Assembly: GCF_019613955.1 (NCBI RefSeq)
Contig: NZ_CP080443.1
Location: 186,001-250,000 of the forward strand
From: Chryseobacterium sp. LJ668
GTDB lineage: Bacteria > Bacteroidota > Bacteroidia > Flavobacteriales > Weeksellaceae
Direction of reading: 5' to 3'
DNA length: 64,000 bases
The position numbers and the translations under genes were made by a program. Below, one piece after another: positions 24,236 through 33,160 of the stretch (position 1 is its first letter; the number at the start of each line of letters is the position of its first letter). The notes beneath the pieces are model-generated. The model saw only the letters and a program-made list of their open reading frames with translations. It did not search any database and was not told the origin of the DNA.

Positions 24236-26743
24236 TTAATTTTCTTTGTTCAATTTGATTCTCTTTAATGAGATCCTCTTGATAGCGTGTTCGACATTGC
24301 CATCAAGTTCTGAAGCCAGATTCATGACTTCCAATTTTTCAGTTTCCTCGGTGGTGTATGCGAGATATTCTTCAGTAGATACTTCGGTAGCATAGACTGC
24401 GGAATGAGTTCCACCCAATCCGATCCAGACTTCTTTGTAGAGTCTTTTTGGATCATTGTTCATGTTGATGGAAAGTACCTGAGCTTTTTCCTTGTCAGTC
24501 AAACCAAGCATTGCCTGAATATCATCGAACTTATTCATGTATTTCCTTTGATCCAATAAGATCTTGCAGTCTGAATTGTTGATGATGCTTTCCTTGACAA
24601 TCGGTGATTGAATGATGTCATCGACTTCCTGCGTTACGACAATAGCTTCACCAAAGAATTTTCTTACGGTCTTGAATAAATATTTGATGTATTCTGCCAT
24701 GCCTTCTTTAGCAATCGCTTTCCATGCTTCTTCTATCAGAATGAGTTTTCTGATTCCTTTCAGTCTTCTCATCTTGTTGATAAAAACTTCCATAATGATG
24801 ATGGTTACGATGGGAAACAGTATCTTATGATCTTTGATGGCATCGATCTCGAATACAATAAATCGTTTGGACAATAGATCCAACTGTTTGTCTGAATTGA
24901 GCAGATAATCGTACTCGCCACCTTTATAATACGGCTCGAGAACATTCAGGAAGTTGGCAATGTCGAAATCTTTTTCACGAACTTTCTTTTGTTCTAAAAC
25001 TGCCTGATAATCGTCTTTAACATAATGGTAAAAACCATTAAATGATGGATGTTGATCTGTTTTTTTGATTTGCTCAATATAACCGCTGACAGCATTGGAT
25101 AACGCCACTTCTTCTGATCGTGTAGGCGGTTCGTCATCTCTTTTCCACAGGGTAAGGATCAAGGTTTTGATGCTCTCTCTTTTTTCAATATCAAAGATGC
25201 CATCGTCTGTGTAGAACGGATTGAATGCAATCGGGTTATCTTCGGTGTAGGTAAAATACACTCCGTCCTCCCCTTTTGTTTTGCCTTTAATCAATTCGCA
25301 TAAACCCTGGTAGGAATTTCCAGTATCAACTAAAAGAACATGAGCTCCCTGCTCATAATACTGTCTGACCATATGATTGGTAAAAAATGATTTACCGCTT
25401 CCTGAAGGTCCGAGAATAAACTTGTTACGGTTTGTAATGATTCCCTGCTTCATCGGAAGATCGGAGATGTCCAAGTGAATGGGTTTTCCGGTCAATCGAT
25501 CTGCCATCTTAATTCCAAAAGGAGACGGTGAATTCTGATAATTGGTTTCTTCGGTGAAAAAGCACAAAGCAGGTTCGATGAACGTGTAGAAGCTTTCTTC
25601 ACTGGGAAAATCACCTGCATTTCCGGGAATTCCTGCCCAATATAAAGTGGCTACATCTGTGGTATTATGACGGGGTTTACATTCCATCAAAGCCAAAGCA
25701 CTTCCTGTATCATTCTTGATCTGTTTTAATTCAGCAGGATTGTCTGACCACGACATCACATTGAAATGGGCACGGATGGATTGCAGTCCAAATGAATGGG
25801 CTTCATTGAGGTATTTTTCAATCCATTCTTTGTTGATCTGATTCGCCCGGCTGTATCTGGCCAGTGAGTGCATATTTCTGGCTGACTTTTCAAACTTACT
25901 TAAGTTGTCATCACTGTTGTCGATGAACAGATATTGATTGTAGATGTGATTGCAATTGAGTAAGAGTCCTACCGGAGAAGCAAATGACAGCAGACAATCG
26001 CTCCGATCTGTACTGAGTTTTTCGTAACGACTATGTGATGAAACCGTTCCGGGAAGATCATCGGTATCTGACAGTGTGTGCATACTGATTCGGTTATTGC
26101 CGATTCTCATTTCTTCAGCTCCCAGATTGATGTCCTGAAGGGAAGGATTGATGTCTCTGGATAAAGTCAGGTATTGTTCTAAAATTCCTGACTGATCTTT
26201 TGTTCCGGTGATTTCCTCTTCAGTCATTCTTTCCAGTCGCACATAACCGCTGTCATTCATGATTCTTTCCAACTGATCAACCGCTTCCATAAATCTGCTG
26301 ATGATTTCTTTATCTCTGATCTCTTTTGGGATGAGTTTTCCTTTGCATAAGGATGAGAAATTGCTCTGCATTCTCATTCTTTCTTTGCTTGTTTTGGTAA
26401 CAAAGAGATAGCAGTAATGATTCAGAAAAGGTCTTTCGTTGAAATGTCTTTCAAACGATTTAGACAGAAAACTCTGATCCTCTTTCGACAGATGGGGATT
26501 GTAGTTTTCTTTGATAAACCAATCCTGCTTATGAACGATGCTGTAATCCGGTAAAGTTTTGATCGCCTTAAACCATGCGGAATGGATGGCTTCATATTCT
26601 GCTGAAGCGACGGTAAACAATTCTGGCAATTTGACTTTAAAACAAACCGTCACATCTGCGTCTTTTGAAATAATACAGTTTTCTTCTAAAGCCAATAATG
26701 GGAACTTACTTTCAAGGGTAGCTGCTTTTGATGTATTTCTCAT
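24236..26743 (-). CDS. traG: Conjugative transfer ATPase TraG (VirB4-like)
   Basis: An 835-aa cytoplasmic ATPase that powers the type IV secretion system. Walker A is LGPSGSGKSFFTNH near residue 440 and Walker B is in RKLILIEEAWKAIAKE near residue 665. The N-terminal half carries the VirB4/TraG domain (PLLALEENCIISKDADVTVC). The stop overlaps nothing, and the start overlaps the traF end region by 4 bp (26740-26743), which indicates coupling. Confidence 0.94.
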   Translation of the reverse strand: MRNTSKAATLESKFPLLALEENCIISKDADVTVCFKVKLPELFTVASAEYEAIHSAWFKAIKTLPDYSIVHKQDWFIKENYNPHLSKEDQSFLSKSFERHFNERPFLNHYCYLFVTKTSKERMRMQSNFSSLCKGKLIPKEIRDKEIISRFMEAVDQLERIMNDSGYVRLERMTEEEITGTKDQSGILEQYLTLSRDINPSLQDINLGAEEMRIGNNRISMHTLSDTDDLPGTVSSHSRYEKLSTDRSDCLLSFASPVGLLLNCNHIYNQYLFIDNSDDNLSKFEKSARNMHSLARYSRANQINKEWIEKYLNEAHSFGLQSIRAHFNVMSWSDNPAELKQIKNDTGSALALMECKPRHNTTDVATLYWAGIPGNAGDFPSEESFYTFIEPALCFFTEETNYQNSPSPFGIKMADRLTGKPIHLDISDLPMKQGIITNRNKFILGPSGSGKSFFTNHMVRQYYEQGAHVLLVDTGNSYQGLCELIKGKTKGEDGVYFTYTEDNPIAFNPFYTDDGIFDIEKRESIKTLILTLWKRDDEPPTRSEEVALSNAVSGYIEQIKKTDQHPSFNGFYHYVKDDYQAVLEQKKVREKDFDIANFLNVLEPYYKGGEYDYLLNSDKQLDLLSKRFIVFEIDAIKDHKILFPIVTIIIMEVFINKMRRLKGIRKLILIEEAWKAIAKEGMAEYIKYLFKTVRKFFGEAIVVTQEVDDIIQSPIVKESIINNSDCKILLDQRKYMNKFDDIQAMLGLTDKEKAQVLSINMNNDPKRLYKEVWIGLGGTHSAVYATEVSTEEYLAYTTEETEKLEVMNLASELDGNVEHAIKRISLKRIKLNKEN

Positions 26744-27072
26744 GCTGTAGCTTTTTTAGAATTGATGTCGATGTATCTGAAAATGGACTTTCGGCTGATG
26801 ATATATTGCGGATGCTTTTTCTTCGCACCTAATTTCATCAGTCCATGCTCCCCATATTTTCTGTTTAGTGAGAAGGTCTGCCAAATCAATGTACTGCTGG
26901 TCAGTCCTCCAATGGCTAAACACATGTAGGTATTGACTCCGGCCATATAGAGGATCATGACCAAGACCAGGAGCCCGAGCAAACCTCCTGCGAAGATGAA
27001 GAGGTACTGCGCTTTCAGTCCTTTGAACTCAACCGTTCTCCCGATTCCTTTGTTGATATGATAAGTATTCAT
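26740..27072 (-). CDS. traF: DUF4133 protein TraF (VirB3-like)
   Basis: A 110-aa inner-membrane protein with two helices (AQYLFIFAGGLLGLLVLVMI, YMCLAIGGLTSSTLIWQTF). I chose the ATG at 27072, giving MNTYHINKGIGRTVEFKG, the conserved DUF4133 start. The longer frame overlaps traE out of phase. The C-terminal YIISRKSIFRYIDINSKKAT is typical. It acts with TraE at the base of the channel. Confidence 0.88.
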   Translation of the reverse strand: MNTYHINKGIGRTVEFKGLKAQYLFIFAGGLLGLLVLVMILYMAGVNTYMCLAIGGLTSSTLIWQTFSLNRKYGEHGLMKLGAKKKHPQYIISRKSIFRYIDINSKKATA

Positions 27073-27083
27073 AACACTGCTTT

Positions 27084-27389
27084 TTAAAGGAAGAATGAAC
27101 GGAGAATGGTCGCTGCAACGATCAGAAAAATACAGGCTCCGAACCAACTGGCTGCAGTCTTGCTGGTATCCGGATCACCACTACTGAATTTGTTGTAAAC
27201 CTTAACGCCTCCAATGAGTCCTACGACTGCTCCGATGGCGTAGATGAGTTGCGTGGCAGGCTCGAAATAAGAGGTCACCATTTGGGTGGCTTCGTTGATT
27301 CCCGCAGTGCCGTTGCCTTGTGCGAAGGTCTGAATGAAACTTCCTGTTAGCAAACATAATGTCAGAAGTCTGATTTTTAGTTTTTGCAT
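27084..27389 (-). CDS. traE: DUF4134 protein TraE (VirB2-like)
   Basis: A 101-aa exported protein with a signal peptide (IRLLTLCLLTGSFIQTFAQG) and two hydrophobic segments (LIYAIGAVVGLIGGVKVYNK, WFGACIFLIVAATILRSFFL). The fold and size match VirB2-type pilin. It is the first gene of the traE-to-traQ run. A -7 element at 27440-27447 lies 50 bp upstream. Confidence 0.9.
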   Translation of the reverse strand: MQKLKIRLLTLCLLTGSFIQTFAQGNGTAGINEATQMVTSYFEPATQLIYAIGAVVGLIGGVKVYNKFSSGDPDTSKTAASWFGACIFLIVAATILRSFFL

Positions 27390-27439
27390 AATTGATACAT
27401 TTTGTGTTACTGAAAACTGCGCTCTGCAGCTTTCGGAAA

Positions 27440-27447
27440 CAAATGTA
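27440..27447 (-). promoter_or_regulatory. Bacteroidetes -7 element before traE
   Basis: On the minus strand TACATTTG fits TAnnTTTG. It lies 50 bp upstream of traE and after the terminator at 27582-27600, so the structural tra genes probably have their own promoter. No good -33 TTTG was seen at the usual spacing. Confidence 0.5.
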
Positions 27448-27574
27448 TCAGAGGCATGATAGCATGATCTCTAATTGGAAGCAGCTGATAGACATTGGCT
27501 GTATGTTGCTTTTCTGAGATATAACATTTATTACAATCTCTAAAAAATCACTGACATTCGTATGGATTCAAAGC

Positions 27575-27600
27575 ATAAAAAACCCAGCAAAAAGCTGGGT
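27575..27600 (-). terminator. Rho-independent terminator after traD
   Basis: On the minus strand, ACCCAGC and GCTGGGT form a 7-bp stem with a TTTTT loop, followed by TTTTTTATG. It lies 150 bp after the traD stop and splits the tra genes into two transcripts. Confidence 0.82.
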
Positions 27601-27752
27601 AGAAACTAATAACCATGAAAACTCAATTAACTTAATAATGACACTTAATGAAGTAATAACTAAACCGAAAAAATATAATGAATTCTTAAATCAAGTTATT
27701 AACTGTTAAAGTAACATCATGGTTATTTTTTGATCAAGCTAGAGCTGAATTT

Positions 27753-28388
27753 CTATACAAACTTCTCTATGTCAAAATCATCTAAACCATATTTTTGGTT
27801 ATCTGAATTGATGATAACAGTATTCGAAGATGAAAGACTAGAGTCTAGTAGTTCAGCTATTTTTACTGCCCCTTGTTCAATAGAATTTTGTAAAATCTCT
27901 AATAAAACAGTCCCCTGTATTTTTAGCAGATCATTAATAACCATTTCTTTTTCAAATGGTTGCAACACTTCCTTATGTAGAATACGTCCTGTAGTACAGA
28001 GGTCGTCAAAGGTCGCACCCAGGGCAAGCGCATCATCCTCCACAATAACACCATACTTTTTCCACTCCTCTTCCTCCTCTTCTAAATCAGGTTGCGTGCT
28101 GAAAATCTCGTCAAGTTTTTCAGATGGAGTTTGAATATCAAACTCTTTATTTTCATCAATTTCAATATCTGTATCCTTCGGTATCACAGATATATTCTGA
28201 AAATTTTCAGCACTACGGTTTTGCACAAAAAGATTCGTACCTTGTTTAGGCAGACCTATTATTTCAGGTACATTAGGATTGCTTTTACTCGTTGAAATTT
28301 TTTCATCTGATTTTTTTCTGATCACTATTTTATCCTGCAAAAGCAGAGCAATGACAGTCAAAAGACATAGTACTATTAATATTTCCAT
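27753..28388 (-). CDS. traD: Conjugal transfer protein TraD
   Basis: A 211-aa protein with an N-terminal membrane helix (EILIVLCLLTVIALLLQDKI), an acidic linker (EFDIQTPSEKLDEIFSTQPD) and a helical C-terminal domain (DDLCTTGRILHKEVLQPF, GTVLLEILQNSIEQG). Position before traE and after the DUF3408 gene matches TraD of Bacteroidetes ICEs. The function is unknown beyond need for transfer. It starts 3 bp after the DUF3408 stop. Confidence 0.75.
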   Translation of the reverse strand: MEILIVLCLLTVIALLLQDKIVIRKKSDEKISTSKSNPNVPEIIGLPKQGTNLFVQNRSAENFQNISVIPKDTDIEIDENKEFDIQTPSEKLDEIFSTQPDLEEEEEEWKKYGVIVEDDALALGATFDDLCTTGRILHKEVLQPFEKEMVINDLLKIQGTVLLEILQNSIEQGAVKIAELLDSSLSSSNTVIINSDNQKYGLDDFDIEKFV

Positions 28389-28391
28389 AAT

Positions 28392-28790
28392 TCATAATAT
28401 GGGTTTAAAATGTTCGTTAAAATATGTAGTAATATCACTGCCAAATTCACTGAAATGATGTTCCAAAATATTGTCAATGTATGAGTATAATGTTGTTTTG
28501 TCTTCTAAATTCAACTGGACAATCCGAAGCAGTCTTTCGTGATATTCCGGTCGTATGTAAACGACCCTACCGTTGCGGCCGGAAGGGAACCGGTTGATTA
28601 AAAAAGTCTCTTCATAACCTAATTTCTTTGAAGAATTGTTTCGTGATTTTTCTTTGGCTTTTCCTTCTTTAAGCATATGTTGCGGTTGAATTTTATTAGA
28701 TGGTAGTTCCTCACCGCTTATAATATCCATCAGATAATCCTCGTCCACATCTCGTTCCTCAAACTCTTTATTTTTTTTATCTTGATCCAT
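28392..28790 (-). CDS. DUF3408 domain protein (TraB/TraC position)
   Basis: A 132-aa basic protein. The C-terminal half (VVYIRPEYHERLLRIVQLNL, IDNILEHHFSEFG) is the DUF3408 helix-turn pattern, which resembles ribbon-helix-helix partners of ParA. It lies between traA and traD, 11 bp after traA. It probably binds DNA and works with the ParA protein in partition or transfer control. Confidence 0.85.
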   Translation of the reverse strand: MDQDKKNKEFEERDVDEDYLMDIISGEELPSNKIQPQHMLKEGKAKEKSRNNSSKKLGYEETFLINRFPSGRNGRVVYIRPEYHERLLRIVQLNLEDKTTLYSYIDNILEHHFSEFGSDITTYFNEHFKPIL

Positions 28791-28801
28791 AATTAATTGT
28801 T

Positions 28802-29569
28802 TTACAATTGAGTAATACGTAGAAATTCTTCAATAAACAGATCCATTTTGGTAGCTTTTAATAGCTGAAAATCAGCAGCCAGCAGACTGGATTTGAAAAT
28901 ATAACTTCCGGTATCATCTGCCTCCTTTCTGAAACGCTTGCTGTCCATAATTTTAGTCTCCATTATTTTTAGTTGCAGCTCTTCAATAACATTTTGATAG
29001 GCATTATACAATCCCGTTTTTTCCCTACCATCTACCTGATTCCAAAATAGATGTAAAGATTGAAGCGTGTTTTCATCTTGAGTAATTGGCAATTGAAGAA
29101 ACGCTTTGGCAAATCCTAATGCGCTTTCTACAACCAAACGGTCAGCTGTAATTGGTGAGAAAATAAAATCCATTGATTTCAATGTAGTCAGTACTCCCCT
29201 TGTATTGGCAGTTCCCGGTAGATCAAAAAATATAACATCCGGTACTACTGACGAATCATCAACGTATTCGGATGCTTTCTCTAAAGCATTTTCAGACTTG
29301 CATTTAATAATTGGATATGCCTTTTTATTAATTGTTTGAAATTGCTTCATTGCTGTTTTTTTATGGTATTCGTTCTGCATAATGGTTTTCTTGTCCCGCT
29401 CCCTCATGTTGGTTAAACTGTGCTGTGGATAATCACAGTCCATAATGACAACATTATATCCTAATCGGTAATGAAGCACACTTGCCAGTAAACATGTTAT
29501 AGTTGATTTCCCAACGCCTCCTTTTTGGGTGGAAAAACTTATTTTTAATGTTTTTTTTGTAGTTTCCAT
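28802..29569 (-). CDS. traA: ParA family ATPase (TraA)
   Basis: A 255-aa deviant Walker ATPase. The N-terminal P-loop is FSTQKGGVGKSTITCLLA, with VIMDCDYPQHSL as the A' region and VIFFDLPGTANTRGVL as Walker B. It is the first gene of the minus-strand tra block. It likely positions the circular intermediate or the relaxosome. Upstream lies a 650-bp gap that ends in the oriT-like region and mobA on the other strand. Confidence 0.93.
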   Translation of the reverse strand: METTKKTLKISFSTQKGGVGKSTITCLLASVLHYRLGYNVVIMDCDYPQHSLTNMRERDKKTIMQNEYHKKTAMKQFQTINKKAYPIIKCKSENALEKASEYVDDSSVVPDVIFFDLPGTANTRGVLTTLKSMDFIFSPITADRLVVESALGFAKAFLQLPITQDENTLQSLHLFWNQVDGREKTGLYNAYQNVIEELQLKIMETKIMDSKRFRKEADDTGSYIFKSSLLAADFQLLKATKMDLFIEEFLRITQL

Positions 29570-30090
29570 TATTAGAAATTTTATTATTACTTTATTTATT
29601 TTACATTTCTAAAAGTTTAAATTTTCAGTATTTCCAAAATTGTTTCTCTGCTTTCCAGCAATATTTCAGCATATGCATTTTTAAGTAACTTTACCTAATC
29701 AGTTAATTATCTGAGAAACTACCTAACTGTACGTCAAACCATATGTTTTACTGCTTTTATACTTTTAAAACTTTATTCTTTTACGCTTACGTATTTGTAG
29801 TTAAGGTCTTTCAGGATCTTTGGTCTATTCCTTTATTCATTGTTTTAAGTAAAACGGTATAGCAAATAAAGCGATTCATATATCTGCTAATCTCATCATG
29901 TCCTATAATGGCTCGGATAGACTTTGTATGTCGTTCAAAAAATTACAATTCTAAAACCTGTAAACTTTTTCTTTGCGAATTAATATTTGTAGACAGTTCG
30001 ATATGGACTCTTGGCAATAGTAAATACTTAGGTGAATGAATAAAACTGGTTTTAACCATGATATCTAATTTACTTAAATAGTAAATCTAA
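29570..30090. other. Intergenic region between tra and mob divergent blocks
   Basis: This ~520-bp A/T-rich stretch separates traA (leftward) from mobA (rightward). I see no open frame of note, no tRNA and no strong repeat. It must hold the traA promoter, but no clear TAnnTTTG match on the minus strand was found. The oriT-like structure begins at its right end. Confidence 0.5.
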
Positions 30091-30163
30091 GTGTTCATCA
30101 GAACACGGCAAGTTGTGTTTTGAGTGCCTCATAACTGTTTTCAGTGCCTCAAAACAACTTGCC
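30091..30163. other. Predicted origin of transfer (oriT)
   Basis: A 6-bp hairpin GTGTTC-ATCA-GAACAC (30091-30106) abuts a long inverted repeat. The left arm is GGCAAGTTGTGTTTTGAG (30107-30124), and the right arm CTCAAAACAACTTGCC (30148-30163) is its complement apart from a 2-nt bulge. The 23-nt loop holds a direct repeat of GTGCCTCA. The structure ends 62 bp before mobA. Inverted repeats next to mob genes are the standard layout of oriT; the nic position is not known. Confidence 0.72.
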
Positions 30164-30225
30164 CTGCCGGGAGCTGGAAAACATTCTCCGAAGTCGAAGT
30201 TTTATAAATAAATATTTGAATCATT

Positions 30226-30657
30226 ATGAACGATCAAAATTATAAGTACAGAAATAAAGGTGGTAGAAAACCAAAGATAAATCCAAGCACCCATCGTCAC
30301 GTTTTTAGGCTGACGGATGAGGAAAATGATCGGCTGATGATGCTTTTTGAAGAGTCAGGACTTTCTAATAAAGCAAAATTCATAGTCTCTATGCTGTTTT
30401 CTAAAGAAATTAAAACGGTGAAAATTGATAAGGGAGCGGTAGATTTTTACATGAGATTGACCTCTTTTTATTCTCAGTTTCGTGCAGTTGGAGTCAATTA
30501 TAATCAGGTAGTAAAGTTATTACATACCCAGTTTTCTGATCGGAAAGCCGCTGCTTTTTTATACAAATTGGAAAAGCAAACTGTTGAGTTAGCAGTTTTG
30601 TGTAAAAAAATCATTGAGATTACGGAAGAATTTAATAGAAATAATCTAAAAAAGTAA
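30226..30657 (+). CDS. mobA: Mobilization protein MobA (relaxosome accessory)
   Basis: A 143-aa basic protein with a ribbon-helix-helix-like N-terminus (THRHVFRLTDEENDRLMMLF) and a helical C-terminal part (FRAVGVNYNQVVKLLHTQF), the MobC/MobA accessory family. It binds oriT and helps the relaxase. It is followed 7 bp later by mobB and preceded by the oriT-like repeat. Confidence 0.88.
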   Translation: MNDQNYKYRNKGGRKPKINPSTHRHVFRLTDEENDRLMMLFEESGLSNKAKFIVSMLFSKEIKTVKIDKGAVDFYMRLTSFYSQFRAVGVNYNQVVKLLHTQFSDRKAAAFLYKLEKQTVELAVLCKKIIEITEEFNRNNLKK

Positions 30658-30664
30658 GAATAAA

Positions 30665-31957
30665 ATGGTTGCAAAAATTGGGAGAAGCAGTAATCTATAT
30701 GGAGCTTTAGCCTACAATAATAAGAAAGTTGAGCGTGAGAAAGGAAAAATTTTGATGACCAATAATATGATTGAAACGACTGATGGCAGGTATACAGTAT
30801 CGCAATTAGCACATTCATTTGATTCTTATTTGGCTGCAAATCGAAATACAGAAAAGTACAGTTTGCATATCTCATTAAATCCTGATCCGAAAGATAAGGT
30901 CAGCGATGAGAATTTTATTGACCTCGCCCAGGATTATATGCAAAAACTTGGATATGGTGATCAGCCGTATGTTGTCTTTAAACATTTGGATATTGACCGT
31001 ACACACATACATATTGTTTCAGTAGTTATTGATGAGATGGGAAAAAAGATTTCAGATCGGTTTGAGAAAAGAAAATCAATGGAGATATGCAGAGAGTTGG
31101 AAAAGAAATACGAATTAGTACCTGCTGCGATGAAGAGAGATCAAAAATACGAGTTGCTTTTTCGTCCTGTTGATTACAAAGCTGGTGATGTTAAAAAGCA
31201 GATAGCTTCTGTAATCCGTCATCTTCCGAAATACTACCAGTTTAGGAGTTTGGCAGAATACAATGCTTTGATTTCTCTTTTTAATATTACATCGGAAAAA
31301 GTAGATGGTGAGCTACAAGGTAAATTACAAAGTGGCCTACTTTATTTTCCACTGAATGAAGAAGGTAAAATAGTAGGAAATCATTTTAAGGCATCTTTGT
31401 TTGGTAAAGATGCCGGCCTTTCTGCTTTAGAAGAACATTTTCTAAAATGTCGTGAATCTCTAAAAGATGACATCTTAAAATCTCATCTAAAAGAAGTTAT
31501 TGCGAACATTATGCAATCTACTTTCAATGAAAATGATTTTAAAAGCAATTTAATCAGACAGGGAATTAATACGGTCATCCGAAGAAACAGTAGCGGTATC
31601 ATGTACGGAATTACTTTTATTGACCATCGTTCAAAAACCGTTTGGAATGGCTCAAGTCTGGGGAAAGAATTTTCTTCCAATTCTTTAAGTGAAAGATGGA
31701 AAAATGAAAATCTACCAGAAAATAAAAAATTAAGCAAAGAAAAAAATGAAACCCTGACTACAAAAAAGTCGTCAGCTTCACTGTCAGAAAAACCACATCT
31801 TCTTTTCGATTTTTTAGAAACCCATCAGAAAGGCATACCATCTGAAGACGGCTTCATTGAATCAGTTGGGGGATTATTTTCATTTAATAGTGAAGGTGAT
31901 CATGAAGAACAGGAATTTGCGCATCGAATGAGAAAAAGACGGAACAGAAAACGCTGA
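30665..31957 (+). CDS. mobB: Relaxase MobB
   Basis: A 430-aa relaxase/mobilization nuclease. The metal-binding triad is in DRTHIHIVSVVIDEMGK near residue 113, and the N-terminal catalytic Tyr candidate is in SNLYGALAYNNKKVE near residue 12. The C-terminal ~120 residues are Lys/Ser/Glu-rich and end in a basic run, as expected for DNA binding. It nicks oriT and pilots the strand through the secretion channel. The coupling protein normally follows directly; here a nuclease gene intervenes. Confidence 0.92.
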   Translation: MVAKIGRSSNLYGALAYNNKKVEREKGKILMTNNMIETTDGRYTVSQLAHSFDSYLAANRNTEKYSLHISLNPDPKDKVSDENFIDLAQDYMQKLGYGDQPYVVFKHLDIDRTHIHIVSVVIDEMGKKISDRFEKRKSMEICRELEKKYELVPAAMKRDQKYELLFRPVDYKAGDVKKQIASVIRHLPKYYQFRSLAEYNALISLFNITSEKVDGELQGKLQSGLLYFPLNEEGKIVGNHFKASLFGKDAGLSALEEHFLKCRESLKDDILKSHLKEVIANIMQSTFNENDFKSNLIRQGINTVIRRNSSGIMYGITFIDHRSKTVWNGSSLGKEFSSNSLSERWKNENLPENKKLSKEKNETLTTKKSSASLSEKPHLLFDFLETHQKGIPSEDGFIESVGGLFSFNSEGDHEEQEFAHRMRKRRNRKR

Positions 31958-31977
31958 TTTATTATATAAAATTTTTT

Positions 31978-32985
31978 CTAGTTTTCCTTTTCTAATATAG
32001 CCTGCACTTTCTTTTGAAGCTCTTTTTTGTCAGGTAGATATAATTGATATTTTGAAACAAATATTTTGTTGGAAATTCCTCCGGTAGCATATTCGACCAA
32101 TACTTCATCTTTCTCCGCGGAAAGGATGATTCCTATGGGTTCATTATCATCTTCCATATTTTCTTCAGCTTTAAAATAGTTCAGATAGAGATTCATTTGC
32201 CCTATATCATTATGCTCGACCTGTTTTATTTTTAGGTCGATTAAAACAAAACACTTTAATATACGGTGGTAGAAAACCAAATCAATATAAAAATGTCTGT
32301 GTCGAAGTGATATTTTATATTGTCTTCCAACAAAAGCAAAACCTTTTCCCAATTCAAGAAGAAACAATTGAAGGTTGTCAATGATTTTTTGTTCTAATGC
32401 CTTTTCTGTTACCTGATGGCTCTGGGGAAGTTTAAGAAAATCTAACACATAGGGATCCTTAATCACTTCTGAAGAATCGGTGATGACATGACCTTGTTCA
32501 GATAATTGCAAAACGCCTTTTTTATCTTTGCTTAATGCCAATCGTTCAAATAACGCCGAATTAATTTGTCGGTCAAGTTCTCTATACCCCCAGTTTTCTA
32601 ATACGCTCTGCTTTTCGTAAAACTTTCTTGCGTTATCATCTGACACACCTAATAGAGTGACAATATGAGTCCAGCTCAATTTGGCAGGCACTGCCTGCCA
32701 TTTTTGATAGGCTAAATAAAATCTACGCATATCAAGGATGTTCCGCCTGCCAAATCCTTTTCCAAAACGATGTTTCAGATCCTTGGCAAGGCTCGCTAAC
32801 AAGCCACTTCCATACTCTGCACGTTCTTGACCAAGCTGCTCAAATTCTACGATGTGCCTGCCAATTTCCCAATTTGCTTTGACAAGCTCACTATTGATAG
32901 CTTTTACGGCATTTTGCCTTGCGGTTTCAATAGTAGAACCAATATTGTCCAGAAGTTCATTGTAGGTAGCCTGTGTTGGTATCAT
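31978..32985 (-). CDS. DUF1016 (YhcG) PDDEXK nuclease family protein
   Basis: A 335-aa protein in two parts. The N-terminal DUF1016_N domain contains NIGSTIETARQNAVKAINSE and FGRRNILDMRRFYLAYQKW. The C-terminal PD-(D/E)XK-like domain contains FYIDLVFYHRILKCFVLIDL with the K in DLKIKQ. I chose the ATG at 32985; the upstream TTG would add seven residues. It lies on the opposite strand to mobB and the coupling ATPase, between two genes that normally touch. DUF1016 proteins are linked to restriction or defence islands. Here it is most likely cargo that entered the mob module. Confidence 0.88.
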   Translation of the reverse strand: MIPTQATYNELLDNIGSTIETARQNAVKAINSELVKANWEIGRHIVEFEQLGQERAEYGSGLLASLAKDLKHRFGKGFGRRNILDMRRFYLAYQKWQAVPAKLSWTHIVTLLGVSDDNARKFYEKQSVLENWGYRELDRQINSALFERLALSKDKKGVLQLSEQGHVITDSSEVIKDPYVLDFLKLPQSHQVTEKALEQKIIDNLQLFLLELGKGFAFVGRQYKISLRHRHFYIDLVFYHRILKCFVLIDLKIKQVEHNDIGQMNLYLNYFKAEENMEDDNEPIGIILSAEKDEVLVEYATGGISNKIFVSKYQLYLPDKKELQKKVQAILEKEN

Positions 32986-33160
32986 TGTTCTTTTATAAGC
33001 AAACAAATTTAATCAATATTCCTAAAAGCAGTATATAAAATCGATACCAACTATTCTTCTGAGATATTGACAAATACCGCCAAATCATGACAGTAACTTC
33101 ACCATTAAGGACAACAATTTTGTAGGATTTTATATTCGCTCCAAATAATTACATATACTT

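Noticed and set aside
24612..24830. Open frames antisense to traG and other large genes
   Set aside because: They are shadows of strong coding sequence on the other strand.
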